Positions 45,514 to 54,581 of a stretch of 58,470 nt of DNA are shown here, piece after piece. Every line of letters begins with the position of its first letter. Position 1 is the first letter of the stretch. Under the pieces are notes generated by a model. That model made no database searches, was not told the origin of the DNA, and saw only the letters and a program-made list of their open reading frames with translations. A program made the position numbers and the translations under genes. Source of the DNA: Bacteroidales bacterium (lineage in GTDB: Bacteria; Bacteroidota; Bacteroidia; Bacteroidales; UBA10428); contig JAFGQZ010000055.1 of NCBI GenBank assembly GCA_016935435.1, forward strand, positions 1 to 58,470. Reading direction: 5' to 3'.

Positions 45514-46563
45514 ATGTCTGAAGAACTGGAAAGCGAATTAGGCGAGGGTTCCGAATTATTTGAGCACCACCGCTTTGTTGTTGATAAAGGGCAAAGCCTG
45601 CTTCGTATCGACAAGTTTTTGTCGAACAAAATTGAAAATATTTCACGTTCGAAAATACAGGCAGCAGCCCAGGCCGATTGTATATTGGTGAACGATTTGC
45701 CTGTAAAGCCTAACTACAAGGTAAAGCCTTCCGACACTATTTCGGTGGTATTGCCCCGGCCTGTTTATGAACTACAGTTAATACCCCAGGATATTCCACT
45801 GGATATATTGTATGAAGATGATTTATTGTTGGTGGTAAACAAAGAAGCAGGTTTAGTAGTGCACCCCGGACATGGAAATTACGAAGGTACACTTATTAAC
45901 GCATTGATGTTCCACCTTAAAGATTCGCCTTTGTTTCAATCGGGCGATATACGCCCCGGCCTGGTACACCGCATCGACAAAAACACCTCGGGCATTCTTG
46001 TAATTGCCAAAACAGAATTTGCTTTGAACCACCTGGCCAAGCAGTTTTACGATCGTACTTCGAAACGCAGGTATATTGCTCTTGTTTGGGGGAGTTTTAA
46101 CGAAACCGATGGTGTTGTAACCGGCAATATTGGGCGCAGCCATAAGGATAGGACTAAAATGTTTGTTTTTGCCGATGGCAGCGATGGGAAACACGCAGTT
46201 ACCCATTATAAAGTGCTGGAACAACTTGGGTATGTTTCGCTAATAGAATGCAGGCTGGAAACCGGGCGCACACACCAGATTCGTGTGCACATGGAATTTT
46301 TAGGGCACCCGGTGTTTAACGATGAACGTTATGGCGGCGATAAAATTATTAAAGGCACAACCTTTACAAAGTATAAGCAATTTGTAAACAATTGTTTTGC
46401 TATTATGCCACGTCATGCGCTTCACGCAGCATCGCTTGGTTTTGTGCACCCTGGCACAGGCAAAGAAATGTTTTTCGAATCGGCCTTGCCTGCCGATATG
46501 TCGGCCGTAATCGAAAAATGGAGGGTTTATATTCATTCGCGCGATTTGGAAGAAGAACAATAA
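45514..46563 (+). CDS. RluA-family pseudouridine synthase (RluD-like)
   Basis: The 349-residue protein has an N-terminal S4 RNA-binding domain (about 24-85, RIDKFLSNKIENISRSKIQA) and the RluA catalytic core. The catalytic Asp lies in VHRIDKNTSGILVIAK, followed by ECRLETGRTHQIRVHMEFLG. With an S4 domain and about 350 residues it best fits RluD, which modifies helix 69 of 23S rRNA, although RluC is not excluded. It follows the T9SS gene by six bases and is ended by a strong terminator. Confidence 0.93.
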   Translation: MSEELESELGEGSELFEHHRFVVDKGQSLLRIDKFLSNKIENISRSKIQAAAQADCILVNDLPVKPNYKVKPSDTISVVLPRPVYELQLIPQDIPLDILYEDDLLLVVNKEAGLVVHPGHGNYEGTLINALMFHLKDSPLFQSGDIRPGLVHRIDKNTSGILVIAKTEFALNHLAKQFYDRTSKRRYIALVWGSFNETDGVVTGNIGRSHKDRTKMFVFADGSDGKHAVTHYKVLEQLGYVSLIECRLETGRTHQIRVHMEFLGHPVFNDERYGGDKIIKGTTFTKYKQFVNNCFAIMPRHALHAASLGFVHPGTGKEMFFESALPADMSAVIEKWRVYIHSRDLEEEQ

Positions 46564-46565
46564 AA

Positions 46566-46588
46566 AAGCCGGGAAGAATTCCCGGCTT
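46566..46588 (+). terminator. Intrinsic terminator after the pseudouridine synthase
   Basis: AAGCCGGGAA (46566-46575) pairs perfectly with TTCCCGGCTT (46579-46588) around the loop GAA, starting two bases after the stop codon. The 10-bp stem is GC-rich in its centre, but the T-tract is weak. Confidence 0.75.
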
Positions 46589-46631
46589 CTGCTTTACACT
46601 ATTTATTACGTAGTAATCTGTAGTTTACTGT

Positions 46632-47156
46632 TTATTGGTTCCCCGGAGTTCTGGGAAAATTTGGGCCTGAACCATCCCTGGGGCCATATTGCCGGCCTTT
46701 ATTGAAGTTTTTTTCGTTCTTATCCCCATCGAACCTTCCTGGCTTCTGCCCATATCTTTTGCCTGCATGTGCATCGAATATAACTTTTTGTTCAGGGGTT
46801 AAAATTTCTCTTATGGCCATGCGGTGTTTGCTGCTTTCCTTGTCCATTTTATTCTTTACCGACGATAGTTCATCGATTTTAGAATCGATTTTCTTTGCAT
46901 CGGGGCTGTCGGCAATTTCTAACACCTTAAGTTCTGCTTTAAGCTTGTTAATTTCGGCTTTGTAAAGGTTCATTGCCTTCAAATGCGGAACCCTCAAATC
47001 TTCTATTTTCGATTTCTGTTCATCAGATAAATCAGGTATGCCCATATAACTGCACCCCGGTTTATAACTGCCCCCCTGGGCTATAGCCATTGTTGTTATT
47101 AAGCAAAAGGCTAAACCTGTAGTAATAGCTTTTTTAAATTTTAACATCGTTTTCAT
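46632..47156 (-). CDS. CpxP/Spy-like periplasmic protein
   Basis: The 174-residue protein has a signal peptide ending TTMAIAQ and a helical mature domain with two LTxxQ-like motifs, DLSDEQKSKIEDL and ILTPEQKVIFDAH. These are the signatures of the CpxP/Spy family of envelope chaperones and zinc/metal-stress proteins. The C-terminal tail is rich in Gly, Arg and Asn. It is the last gene of a unit of a sigma factor, anti-sigma factor and a second CpxP-like protein, all on the minus strand with gaps under 60 bases. Confidence 0.8.
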   Translation of the reverse strand: MKTMLKFKKAITTGLAFCLITTMAIAQGGSYKPGCSYMGIPDLSDEQKSKIEDLRVPHLKAMNLYKAEINKLKAELKVLEIADSPDAKKIDSKIDELSSVKNKMDKESSKHRMAIREILTPEQKVIFDAHAGKRYGQKPGRFDGDKNEKNFNKGRQYGPRDGSGPNFPRTPGNQ

Positions 47157-47175
47157 TTTTTTTAAGTTTTAATAA

Positions 47176-47721
47176 TTATTGGGGCATGTTTTTGCCGGAG
47201 CTTTTTTGGCGCCTTCCATCGTCGCGGCAATTTTCGCCCTTTACTTTGTTTATATGTACTTTTCCCAGGCTGTCGAATTTGTGGGCCTGTTCTGCAGTAC
47301 ATATCGATTTAATATTTTTATAAAATTCGTGATCGAGCTTGATTAATGTGGCATGAAGGGTGCCCAAGCTGTCGGCAAGCTCAGATAGCAAACCGCTGTT
47401 GGCGCTTTCTGTGGCAAGGTTTTCGAGATATGTTCCTTTAACAGTTTTAATTTTTTCTATAACACTGAATTTTTCGTGGTGGAACCCTGAGGCAATCAAA
47501 CCAAGTTGTTCCCTTTGTTTGTCGTTAAACTTAAGTTCTTCGGCAATATGTTCATCGAACCTGTTTGCCCGGTTGTTGAAAAAATGGCCGGATTTATTTT
47601 TCCTGAAGGGGTCTTGGCTATCAGGGGCGGAAATGTCTTTGCGAAGCAGTAGGGTAAGCAATAGTGCTATATTTGCTGCCAGAAGAAATATAACGATTAT
47701 GGTGAGCCAGTTTTTTTTCAT
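47176..47721 (-). CDS. Membrane-anchored CpxP/metal-resistance-like protein
   Basis: The 181-residue protein has one membrane segment near residues 5-26 (WLTIIVIFLLAANIALLLTLL) that looks like an uncleaved anchor. A periplasmic helical domain follows with LKFNDKQREQLGLIA, which resembles the LTxxQ motif of the CpxP/heavy-metal-resistance family. It lies between the anti-sigma factor (12-base gap) and the Spy-like gene (19-base gap), so it is probably part of the same envelope-stress regulon. The ligand is unknown. Confidence 0.75.
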   Translation of the reverse strand: MKKNWLTIIVIFLLAANIALLLTLLLRKDISAPDSQDPFRKNKSGHFFNNRANRFDEHIAEELKFNDKQREQLGLIASGFHHEKFSVIEKIKTVKGTYLENLATESANSGLLSELADSLGTLHATLIKLDHEFYKNIKSICTAEQAHKFDSLGKVHINKVKGENCRDDGRRQKSSGKNMPQ

Positions 47722-47733
47722 GTTGTATATAGT

Positions 47734-48156
47734 TTATTCGAAAACATAGGTGTTTGTTATTGAATTATCAGAAAGCAGGGTAAATTCGCTGCTCCATAAT
47801 TGGTTGTCGGTTTTTTTAGGGGTTGAGATTAAACCACCGGCAATGGCTCCGGTAAGCATCCCGAAAACAATTACTGCGGCAACAGCAATACGGCTAACAA
47901 GGTATTTCGGCCTATTGCCAACCGATGGTTTCTGAACGAGCTGATTCGAAAGCATGTCGATAAAAAGTTTCGAATTAAGCCCCGATGGCGAACAGGATTT
48001 TTGCCAGTTCATGTGTTTGACCGATTCCTGTAAAACCAAAAGTTTTAACTTGCAGGTTTCACACTTTTCAATATGAAACAATACCTCTTTGTTTGCCGAT
48101 AATAATTCGCTATCGGTAGCAGTTTCAGTCCATATTTTAAATGAGTGGCAATTCAT
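47734..48156 (-). CDS. Zinc-finger anti-sigma factor
   Basis: From the ATG at 48156 the product has 140 residues. The N-terminal cytoplasmic domain contains Cys3 and H28-x3-C32-x2-C35 (HIEKCETC), the ZAS zinc motif of anti-sigma factors. A membrane segment follows at about 86-106 (ISRIAVAAVIVFGMLTGAIAGG), then a short periplasmic tail. It follows the ECF sigma gene by 49 bases and precedes the CpxP-like proteins, the normal order for a stress-response operon. It should hold the sigma factor inactive until an envelope signal is sensed. Confidence 0.85.
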   Translation of the reverse strand: MNCHSFKIWTETATDSELLSANKEVLFHIEKCETCKLKLLVLQESVKHMNWQKSCSPSGLNSKLFIDMLSNQLVQKPSVGNRPKYLVSRIAVAAVIVFGMLTGAIAGGLISTPKKTDNQLWSSEFTLLSDNSITNTYVFE

Positions 48157-48205
48157 TGTTTTTTTGTTTCGGTTATTAGACACGGTATTATTAAAAATCT
48201 TGCGC

Positions 48206-48748
48206 TCAAATAATTAATTCTTCATAAAAGCTTTGTAAATAATTTCTCAGGTTTTTTCTGGCCCTAAAAAGGAGCGATTCGACCGATGAAATGCTTAATC
48301 CGGCAGAATCGCCGATATCGGCATACGACATATCGAGGTAGAAGCTTAATATAAAAACTTCACGTTGTTTTTCGGGCAATTGATATATTGCTTTGCGCAC
48401 CAGCCTTTTTATTTCGGCTTTATGTGGTTCGTTTGAGGTTGCTGCTGTGTTTTTTATATTGTCGAGGCTGGTATGCAACAGGCGCTTTTTGTTGTCGCGC
48501 AGGAAGTTCAGCGATAGGTTGATGGCTATCCTTATAAGCCAGGTCGATAGTTTCGAGTCGCCTTTATATTGGTGCAGGCGCTCCAATGCTTTAATAAATA
48601 CTTCCTGTGTGAGGTCTGTGGCATCGTTTTCGTTTTGCACATAACCAAGGCATATTTTAAAAACCTTCGGCTTGTTTTCATCAACAAACAATTCCAGCGC
48701 ACGCCTGTCGCCACTTAAAATCTGCTCAACAAACAGGTTTTTGCTCAT
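48206..48748 (-). CDS. ECF RNA polymerase sigma factor
   Basis: From the ATG at 48748 the product has 180 residues; a start at 48793 would add a non-homologous leader. Region 2 has ENDATDLTQEVFIKALERLHQYKG, STWLIRIAINLSLNFLRD, and region 4 has LPEKQREVFILSFYLDMSYADIGD and GLSISSVESLLFRARKNLRN. It belongs to the group with a downstream ZAS anti-sigma factor. Likely targets are this operon and envelope genes. No matching -35/-10 pair was identified with certainty. Confidence 0.93.
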   Translation of the reverse strand: MSKNLFVEQILSGDRRALELFVDENKPKVFKICLGYVQNENDATDLTQEVFIKALERLHQYKGDSKLSTWLIRIAINLSLNFLRDNKKRLLHTSLDNIKNTAATSNEPHKAEIKRLVRKAIYQLPEKQREVFILSFYLDMSYADIGDSAGLSISSVESLLFRARKNLRNYLQSFYEELII

Positions 48749-48891
48749 AGGTGAAGAGAAAAAGCAGTTGAAATTACAATAACTATCAGACACTAAAAAT
48801 TGTTTTTTCTTGTGTTTGGCGAAAAAAAAACAGCTTGGGCATATATTCCGGCTACGATTGAATATCTTCGTAATAAATATTATTTAATTAA

Positions 48892-49779
48892 ATGACTGAG
48901 AAGGTTCATAAAGCGGGCTTTGTTAATATACTGGGCAACCCAAACGTTGGAAAATCGACACTGATGAATGCCCTGGTTGGCGAAAAGCTTTCGATTATTA
49001 CATCGAAGGCACAAACTACCCGGCACCGGATAATGGGCATAGTTAACGGTGAGGATTTTCAGATTGTATATTCCGATACCCCCGGGATACTTGCCCCAAA
49101 ATACAGGTTGCAGGAGTCGATGCTGCGCTTTGTTGATACAGCTTTTACCGATGCCGATGTGATACTTTATGTTACCGATGTCAAAGAAAAAGCCGACAAG
49201 CACCAGAAATATATCGACAAAATAACCAAAAGCCCTGTGCCAATATTAGTGTTGCTTAATAAAATTGACCTTTCCAACCAGCAAGAAGTAGAAACATTGG
49301 TTGGCGGTTGGCACGAAATACTTCCTCTGGCACAGGTTATTCCGGTATCGGCAATTGAGAAATTTAACCTCGAACCTGTACTTGGCAAAGTGTTGGAATT
49401 GTTGCCCGAAAGCCCGCCATATTTTCCAAAAGATGAGCTTACCGATAAAACCGAGCGTTTTTTTGTGTCGGAAATTATAAGGGAGAAAATATTCCTGAAC
49501 TATCAGAAAGAAATACCTTATTCTGTAGAAGTTGAAGTGGAGTCGTTTAAAGATGAAGCTAATATAGTTAAAATTGCGGCTGTAATTTATGTGGCACGCG
49601 AAACCCAAAAAGGGATTATTATTGGCCGGGGTGGTACAATGCTGAAAAAAGTTGGCACCGAAGCCCGCAAAGACACCGAAGGCTTTCTGGGCAAGAAGGT
49701 GTTCCTTGAAATTTTTGTTAAGGTTAAGAAAGACTGGCGCGACAGCGATTACCAGTTAAAAAGGTTTGGTTACCAATAA
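48892..49779 (+). CDS. era: Ribosome-assembly GTPase Era
   Basis: The 295-residue protein has the G domain with [14 protein letters not shown] (G1), SDTPGIL (G3), LLNKIDL (G4), and a C-terminal KH domain ending KKDWRDSDYQLKRFGY. Era binds the 3' end of 16S rRNA and assists 30S maturation. The full length matches the family (about 300). It is divergent from the sigma operon. A degenerate box, TATCTTCG at 48863-48870, is 21 bases before the start and may be its -7 element. Confidence 0.96.
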   Translation: MTEKVHKAGFVNILGNPNVGKSTLMNALVGEKLSIITSKAQTTRHRIMGIVNGEDFQIVYSDTPGILAPKYRLQESMLRFVDTAFTDADVILYVTDVKEKADKHQKYIDKITKSPVPILVLLNKIDLSNQQEVETLVGGWHEILPLAQVIPVSAIEKFNLEPVLGKVLELLPESPPYFPKDELTDKTERFFVSEIIREKIFLNYQKEIPYSVEVEVESFKDEANIVKIAAVIYVARETQKGIIIGRGGTMLKKVGTEARKDTEGFLGKKVFLEIFVKVKKDWRDSDYQLKRFGYQ

Positions 49780-49819
49780 CATTTTCAGGTTAAAATTCAA
49801 TAAAAATTTATAGCAGGTT

Positions 49820-50125
49820 ATGATAAAACATATTGTACTTTGGAAACTCGATGAGGCTTATTCAGCAACTGAAAAAAAAGAAATATTGTCTGTTTTCAGG
49901 GAAAAGCTTGAAGCATTAAGGGGCAAAATTGAAGGGTTGCAATCGCTTGTTGTGAATTTCAATGAACATAGCGCCCCCACAGGCAATTATGATATTATGC
50001 TTGAAACAACCCTCGAATCGATGGCAGCCATTGAGGCATACCAGGTACATCCTGAACACATGAAAGTTGTGGATTTTGTGAATACATTGAAAAGACAAAG
50101 GGCTTGTATCGATTTTGAATTCTGA
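49820..50125 (+). CDS. Dabb-domain small protein
   Basis: This 101-residue protein has the stress-responsive dimeric alpha+beta barrel (Dabb) pattern. It starts MIKHIVLWKLDEAYS, ends with TLKRQRACIDFEF, and carries the typical VHPEHMKVVDFV segment. Family members are cytoplasmic dimers with no single agreed role. The gene lies between era and der with spacings of 40 and 53 bases, and may be cotranscribed with era. Confidence 0.82.
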   Translation: MIKHIVLWKLDEAYSATEKKEILSVFREKLEALRGKIEGLQSLVVNFNEHSAPTGNYDIMLETTLESMAAIEAYQVHPEHMKVVDFVNTLKRQRACIDFEF

Positions 50126-50153
50126 TATTTCGCAATCCTATCGCGAAGATTGT

Positions 50154-50161
50154 TATCTTTG
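50154..50161 (+). promoter_or_regulatory. -7 box upstream of der
   Basis: TATCTTTG (50154-50161) is a perfect TAnnTTTG match followed by C, and lies 17 bases before the GTG start of der. The -33 is weak (TTTC at 50128-50131, 22-base spacer). The leader would be only about 10 bases. Confidence 0.5.
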
Positions 50162-50178
50162 CCCAAAATATTTAAACT

Positions 50179-51483
50179 GTGGGAAATATTGTTGCTATTG
50201 TAGGCCGTCCGAATGTGGGTAAATCAACTTTGTTCAACCGGCTTACCGAATCGCGCGATGCCATTGTTGATGAGGTTGCCGGTGTTACCCGCGATCGTCA
50301 TTATGGCAAGTCGATATGGAATGGTGTGGAGTTTTCGGTAATCGATACCGGCGGCTATGTTACCAATTCCGATGATGTGTTTGAGGAAGAAATACGCAAG
50401 CAGGTACACCTTGCCATTGACGAAGCCGATATAATATTGTTTCTGGTTGACACAGCCAACGGTATAACCGATTTAGACGAAGAAGTTGCAGCAATACTTC
50501 GCAGGGTGAAAAAGCCCGTGTTCCTGGTAGCAAATAAAGTTGACAATACCGAAAGGCATTATTATGCCCAGGAGTTTTACAAATTCGGTCTGGGCGAAGT
50601 ACATTGTGTGTCGTCGATAAATGGCAGCGGCACAGGCGATTTGCTCGATGCACTTGTAAAGTCGTTTACCAAGCCAACGGGTGCCGGCGCCGACGATTTG
50701 CCAAAATACGCCATTGTTGGCCGTCCGAATGTTGGAAAATCGTCGTTGCTCAATGCACTTATTGGCGAAGAAAGGCATATTGTAACCCCCATATCGGGCA
50801 CTACCCGCGATTCGATTTATACCCGGTACAATAAATTTAACCACGATTTTTACCTGGTTGACACAGCCGGTATCAGAAAAAAAGGCAAAGTGCAGGAAAA
50901 CCTTGAGTTTTATTCAGTAATCCGTTCGATAAGGGCCATTGAAAGTTCCGATGTTTGCCTTCTTTTAATCGATGCCGTACAGGGCATAGAGTCGCAGGAT
51001 TTGGCAATTCTCGACATTATAAAAAAGAACAATAAGGGGGTTGTGCTTCTTATTAATAAATGGGATTTGGTTGAAAAAGAAACCAACACTTCGAGGGATT
51101 ATGAGCAGATGGTGTTTGACAAAATTGCCCCTTTCCGCGATGTGCCGGTTATTTTTACATCGGCAGTAACTAAGCAGCGCATACATAAAGTGCTTGAGGT
51201 TGCCATTGAGGTTTATCGTAACCGCAGCAAAAAAATTACCACTTCGGAACTTAACGAAGTTATGCTTAAGGCAATTGGCGAAAACCCGCCACCAGCAGTA
51301 AAGGGTAAGTATATACGCATAAAATTTGTTACCCAGCTGCCTGTTCATGCACCGGCCTTTGCATTTTTTTGCAATTTGCCGCAATATGTAAAAGAACCTT
51401 ACAAAAGGTATCTCGAGAATAAATTACGCGAAAGTTTTAAGTTTACCGGTGTGCCAATACGCATCTTTATGAGAAAAAAATAG
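50179..51483 (+). CDS. der: Ribosome-assembly GTPase Der (EngA)
   Basis: The 434-residue protein begins with GTG and carries two GTPase domains in tandem: [14 protein letters not shown] in the first, and [14 protein letters not shown] in the second with [11 protein letters not shown] and [12 protein letters not shown]-terminal KH-like domain ends [13 protein letters not shown]. Der assists 50S subunit assembly. The GTG start is supported by homology, since [16 protein letters not shown] follows directly, and by the box at 50154. A second Era-type GTPase lies just upstream, which gives a compact ribosome-assembly pair. Confidence 0.96.
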   Translation: MGNIVAIVGRPNVGKSTLFNRLTESRDAIVDEVAGVTRDRHYGKSIWNGVEFSVIDTGGYVTNSDDVFEEEIRKQVHLAIDEADIILFLVDTANGITDLDEEVAAILRRVKKPVFLVANKVDNTERHYYAQEFYKFGLGEVHCVSSINGSGTGDLLDALVKSFTKPTGAGADDLPKYAIVGRPNVGKSSLLNALIGEERHIVTPISGTTRDSIYTRYNKFNHDFYLVDTAGIRKKGKVQENLEFYSVIRSIRAIESSDVCLLLIDAVQGIESQDLAILDIIKKNNKGVVLLINKWDLVEKETNTSRDYEQMVFDKIAPFRDVPVIFTSAVTKQRIHKVLEVAIEVYRNRSKKITTSELNEVMLKAIGENPPPAVKGKYIRIKFVTQLPVHAPAFAFFCNLPQYVKEPYKRYLENKLRESFKFTGVPIRIFMRKK

Positions 51484-51529
51484 CAACCCTAATATTGTGT
51501 TTTGCATCTTTTGGGTAAAACAAACAGGT

Positions 51530-52144
51530 ATGCAAAAAAAAACATTTATAATATTATTTTTCCCTCTTCTTCTATGTGGCTGTGTGGAGATTGAACAGGT
51601 TTCGCCTGTGCCTCGTATAGAGTTTATAAGTTTTAATATTGAGAACCTGGGCGGCGATCCGCTGGAAGGTGGCTATCCGTGGGGGCTGCTCGAATTTAGA
51701 TTTATCGATGGCGATGCCGATTTGGGGGTTTATAAAGAAATAAATGACAGCCTGTCGCTGCCCGACTCTGTTAAATCGGGCTTGTTCATTAATTTATTTG
51801 AAAAGGTAAACGGGGCTTATGTCGAACGGGTTTTTACACAACCACGCTATACCAAAGACACTATTAAGCTTGATACAATTATTATTATCAGGGACACTAT
51901 TGTTGTCGATACTATTAGTTACAATATGCACCTGCCATACGATGAGAAACTCGATCGTGCCGGGCAGAACAAAACTGTAAAGGGCATTATCAGGGCAAAA
52001 ATATTATTTGAAAAAACACCCCCTCTTGATACTATGCGTTTTGAGTTTTATGTGCGCGACCGGGCACTGAACAAGAGCAATGTGGAATATACAACCGATT
52101 TTTACTTTAAAGATAAGGAAGCCAACGGCAATTTTGGCCTTTGA
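51530..52144 (+). CDS. Lipoprotein of unknown function
   Basis: From the ATG at 51530 the product has 204 residues and a lipoprotein signal MQKKTFIILFFPLLLCGC (lipobox LCGC). Mature sequence includes RIEFISFNIENLGGDPLEGG and an acidic FIDGDADLGVYKE stretch, reminiscent of small beta-domain lipoproteins that interact with periplasmic partners, but no family is recognised. It follows der by 46 bases on the same strand. An upstream TTG at 51497 is a less likely start because it would disrupt the signal peptide. Confidence 0.72.
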   Translation: MQKKTFIILFFPLLLCGCVEIEQVSPVPRIEFISFNIENLGGDPLEGGYPWGLLEFRFIDGDADLGVYKEINDSLSLPDSVKSGLFINLFEKVNGAYVERVFTQPRYTKDTIKLDTIIIIRDTIVVDTISYNMHLPYDEKLDRAGQNKTVKGIIRAKILFEKTPPLDTMRFEFYVRDRALNKSNVEYTTDFYFKDKEANGNFGL

Positions 52145-52184
52145 TCTGCTGTATCCCCTGAAATTTAAGGCTTTAGGCATTCTC

Positions 52185-52619
52185 TTACCAACTGTCCCAT
52201 TTCACCACCCGTTCGCGTTTATTGTTTTTGAAGATTCTGCGTATTCTCATTATGATGTTTTTGGGAACCTCTTTATCGGGGTTATACCCACAAAGCCTGC
52301 ACCTGCAGGTGTCAACTGCAACATCAACACTCGAATACCTGCCTGCCGGCCTGTGTTCGTAGTCGGTTTCAACAAATATATGTTCCGATCCACATCGGGG
52401 GCAAATTATGTTACTTTCTAAAAGTTCCGGCGATATTGGCAATTTCAGGTAAAAGTATTTTTCAAGCTGCTCCCTTTTTAGTCCTCTTTTATTTGCTTCA
52501 TGCAAAACTTTTTCTCTCGAGCCAGGCATCAGGCTGTCGAAATTATATCCGATATAAATTGCCAGTTCGTGATCGGATAGCTGTAACAGGAATTTTTCCA
52601 ATTCACTTTTTTTTTCCAT
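52185..52619 (-). CDS. Zinc-ribbon protein of unknown function
   Basis: The 144-residue cytoplasmic protein has a helical N-terminal half (residues 1-65) and a zinc ribbon formed by Cys73-x2-Cys76 (ICPRCGSEH) and Cys107-x2-Cys110 (CRLCGYN), with an extra Cys105. The C-terminal tail is basic (IMRIRRIFKNNKRERVV), so nucleic acid or membrane-phosphate binding is possible. I do not recognise the family. It stands alone, convergent with the lipoprotein gene. Confidence 0.72.
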   Translation of the reverse strand: MEKKSELEKFLLQLSDHELAIYIGYNFDSLMPGSREKVLHEANKRGLKREQLEKYFYLKLPISPELLESNIICPRCGSEHIFVETDYEHRPAGRYSSVDVAVDTCRCRLCGYNPDKEVPKNIIMRIRRIFKNNKRERVVKWDSW

Positions 52620-52782
52620 AAATGTAATTGATTGTGGTTAACTAACTGGTCTATAAGGTCAATCACTCTTGATTGTATTAGTGAACAGCCTGATACGTGC
52701 AAATTAAAAAAGAAATTGATGGATCTTATTGGTGCCTGGGAAAAAATTACCTTTTAGGCAAAAAGTAAAGTCTTCAAAGCAG

Positions 52783-54426
52783 TTACACACTCTCCATTTG
52801 CCGGCGCAGCATTTCCAGTTCGCGCACCAGCTCCTGCTCGCGCCGTGCCGACTGCTCTTGTGTGGCGCGCAATTCTTCCATGTTTTGCCTCATTTCTTCT
52901 TCCTGGGCCGACATTTCTTCTGCCTGTTGCTGCGATTGTTCGAGCAGCAATTGTGTTTGAATATTGGCCTTAACCGACGAAATTGTAGCCGCAATGCTTT
53001 CGCCTATCCTTTCCATAAACTCAACTTCAAAATTTTCAAAAACGGTAAATGAAGCAATTTCAAGAATTCCGTAGATTTTGTCGTTGTAGGTTAATGGTAT
53101 TAACAACAGGCATTTGGGGTTATCTTCGCCCAGCCCCGACGAAATTTTTATGTAATCGTTGGGTATATCGGTCAGGAATATTTTTTCTTGTTCCTGGTAA
53201 CAGCGGCCAACCAAACCTTCGCCCACTTCAACCCTGCGTTTAATGAACTTCTGCCTGTCGTAAGCATAGCAGGCAGTCATTTCCAGGCAAATGTTGTCTT
53301 TGTCGTTGTCGTTTACAATAAAAATGCCCCCCTGGTTGGCTTTGGTATATTGTACCATATTGCTGACAATTTCAAAGGAAAGCTCTTTGAGGTTGTCGCT
53401 GTGTTTTCGCAAAATGTCGCTAAACAGGGCAACGCCTTGCGACGACCAGGTACGCTGTTTGTTTTCCTCGTTACGCTTATCTTCTTCTTCTTTGGCTTTA
53501 ACGAGTTCCTCGCGCATTTCGAGCAAAGATTGCCCCAAAACATCATCTTCGCTCAATGGGGTAAATTCCGATTCAAAATTGCCCTTGCCAATTTGTATGG
53601 CAAACCCCGATACGTCTTTTAACGATTTTACAACCGAATGCAGGGCAATGGCCATTTGCCCGATTTCATCGTTTCCTTCTTTGAGTTTGGTATCGGGCAA
53701 TATACCCTTACTAATTGAAAGGAGCATGTTTTTGGTACGGTTAATGGGCGTTGCCAGCGATAAGGTAAGCACTGTGCTGACAATTATGGCAACCAGTATC
53801 ATTACAACAAGCATAATCATGTTAAAGTTGCGGATACTGTCGAACGATTTGGCCATTTCAACCCTTTTTTCCAGAATAAGTATTTCCTGCTTTTCCAGCA
53901 GGCTTGAAATTTTATTGAGCGCCCTGTTTGTAATGAGCATTACTTCCCCTTTGTCTTCAACCATGTCGGTCATCTCAAATACAATAAAAGGGTCTTCGTA
54001 ACTGAGGAACGAGTTTAACTGTTCCATAATATACTGGTGCCTGGGGAAAAGGGTGTCTGTAATTAATATATCTATATCGTAAAGCAGGCTTTTCAGTGTG
54101 TCGTCCTGCCAATACTCCGATAATATCTTTAACGAATCAATAGTTTCGCCATACCCTTTGGAATGCAAATCCAAAAGTTTTATTTTATCGGGAGTGTCGG
54201 AAATCTTGTCAATGTGCACCCACGATTTTATTAACATCCTTGAATCCGATATTTTCGTGTACATATCGCGGATAAGTTCCACAGAAGGGGTGTATATGCT
54301 GTTTATTCTTGCATTGTCGAGCCTGCTCTTTGAGATGGCCCTGTTGGCGAACATTGCATACAAAATTACAGCAATGCCCATTACCCCAAATCCCAGAATA
54401 ATTTTGGAAGCTATTTTCAATCTCAT
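52783..54426 (-). CDS. HAMP-GAF membrane receptor without visible output domain
   Basis: This 547-residue protein has a membrane helix at about 8-28, a periplasmic four-helix-bundle region to about 197 and a second membrane segment at about 200-224. A HAMP-like linker follows (PINRTKNMLLSISKGILP), a second HAMP-like helix pair, and a GAF domain (about 355-500, with EVGEGLVGRCYQE and LLIPLTYNDKIYGILEIASF). The last 50 residues are a charged coiled coil (QEEEMRQNMEELRATQEQ). No HisKA/HATPase, GGDEF, PP2C or chemotaxis domain is present. In related Bacteroidota proteins this coiled coil precedes a PAS or kinase, so it may act through a partner. It is transcribed away from the metallophosphatase. 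Confidence 0.82.
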   Translation of the reverse strand: MRLKIASKIILGFGVMGIAVILYAMFANRAISKSRLDNARINSIYTPSVELIRDMYTKISDSRMLIKSWVHIDKISDTPDKIKLLDLHSKGYGETIDSLKILSEYWQDDTLKSLLYDIDILITDTLFPRHQYIMEQLNSFLSYEDPFIVFEMTDMVEDKGEVMLITNRALNKISSLLEKQEILILEKRVEMAKSFDSIRNFNMIMLVVMILVAIIVSTVLTLSLATPINRTKNMLLSISKGILPDTKLKEGNDEIGQMAIALHSVVKSLKDVSGFAIQIGKGNFESEFTPLSEDDVLGQSLLEMREELVKAKEEEDKRNEENKQRTWSSQGVALFSDILRKHSDNLKELSFEIVSNMVQYTKANQGGIFIVNDNDKDNICLEMTACYAYDRQKFIKRRVEVGEGLVGRCYQEQEKIFLTDIPNDYIKISSGLGEDNPKCLLLIPLTYNDKIYGILEIASFTVFENFEVEFMERIGESIAATISSVKANIQTQLLLEQSQQQAEEMSAQEEEMRQNMEELRATQEQSARREQELVRELEMLRRQMESV

Positions 54427-54548
54427 AACACTTAATAATGTATGTGCATTTTAATTTTCTAATATAGCAAAAAAACTCTTATGTGTGCTAACGAGTTTTC
54501 AATAATACAATGTTACAGCAAAAACCTGTAATATTGAACCATAAATTG

Positions 54549-54556
54549 TATTTTTG
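54549..54556 (+). promoter_or_regulatory. -7 box upstream of the metallophosphatase
   Basis: TATTTTTG is an exact TAnnTTTG match, 26 bases before the TTG at 54582. No good -33 partner is seen at 19-21 bases upstream. It supports transcription starting before 54582. Confidence 0.45.
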
Positions 54557-54581
54557 TTTCGGGTGCCCTGAGCCTTCATAA

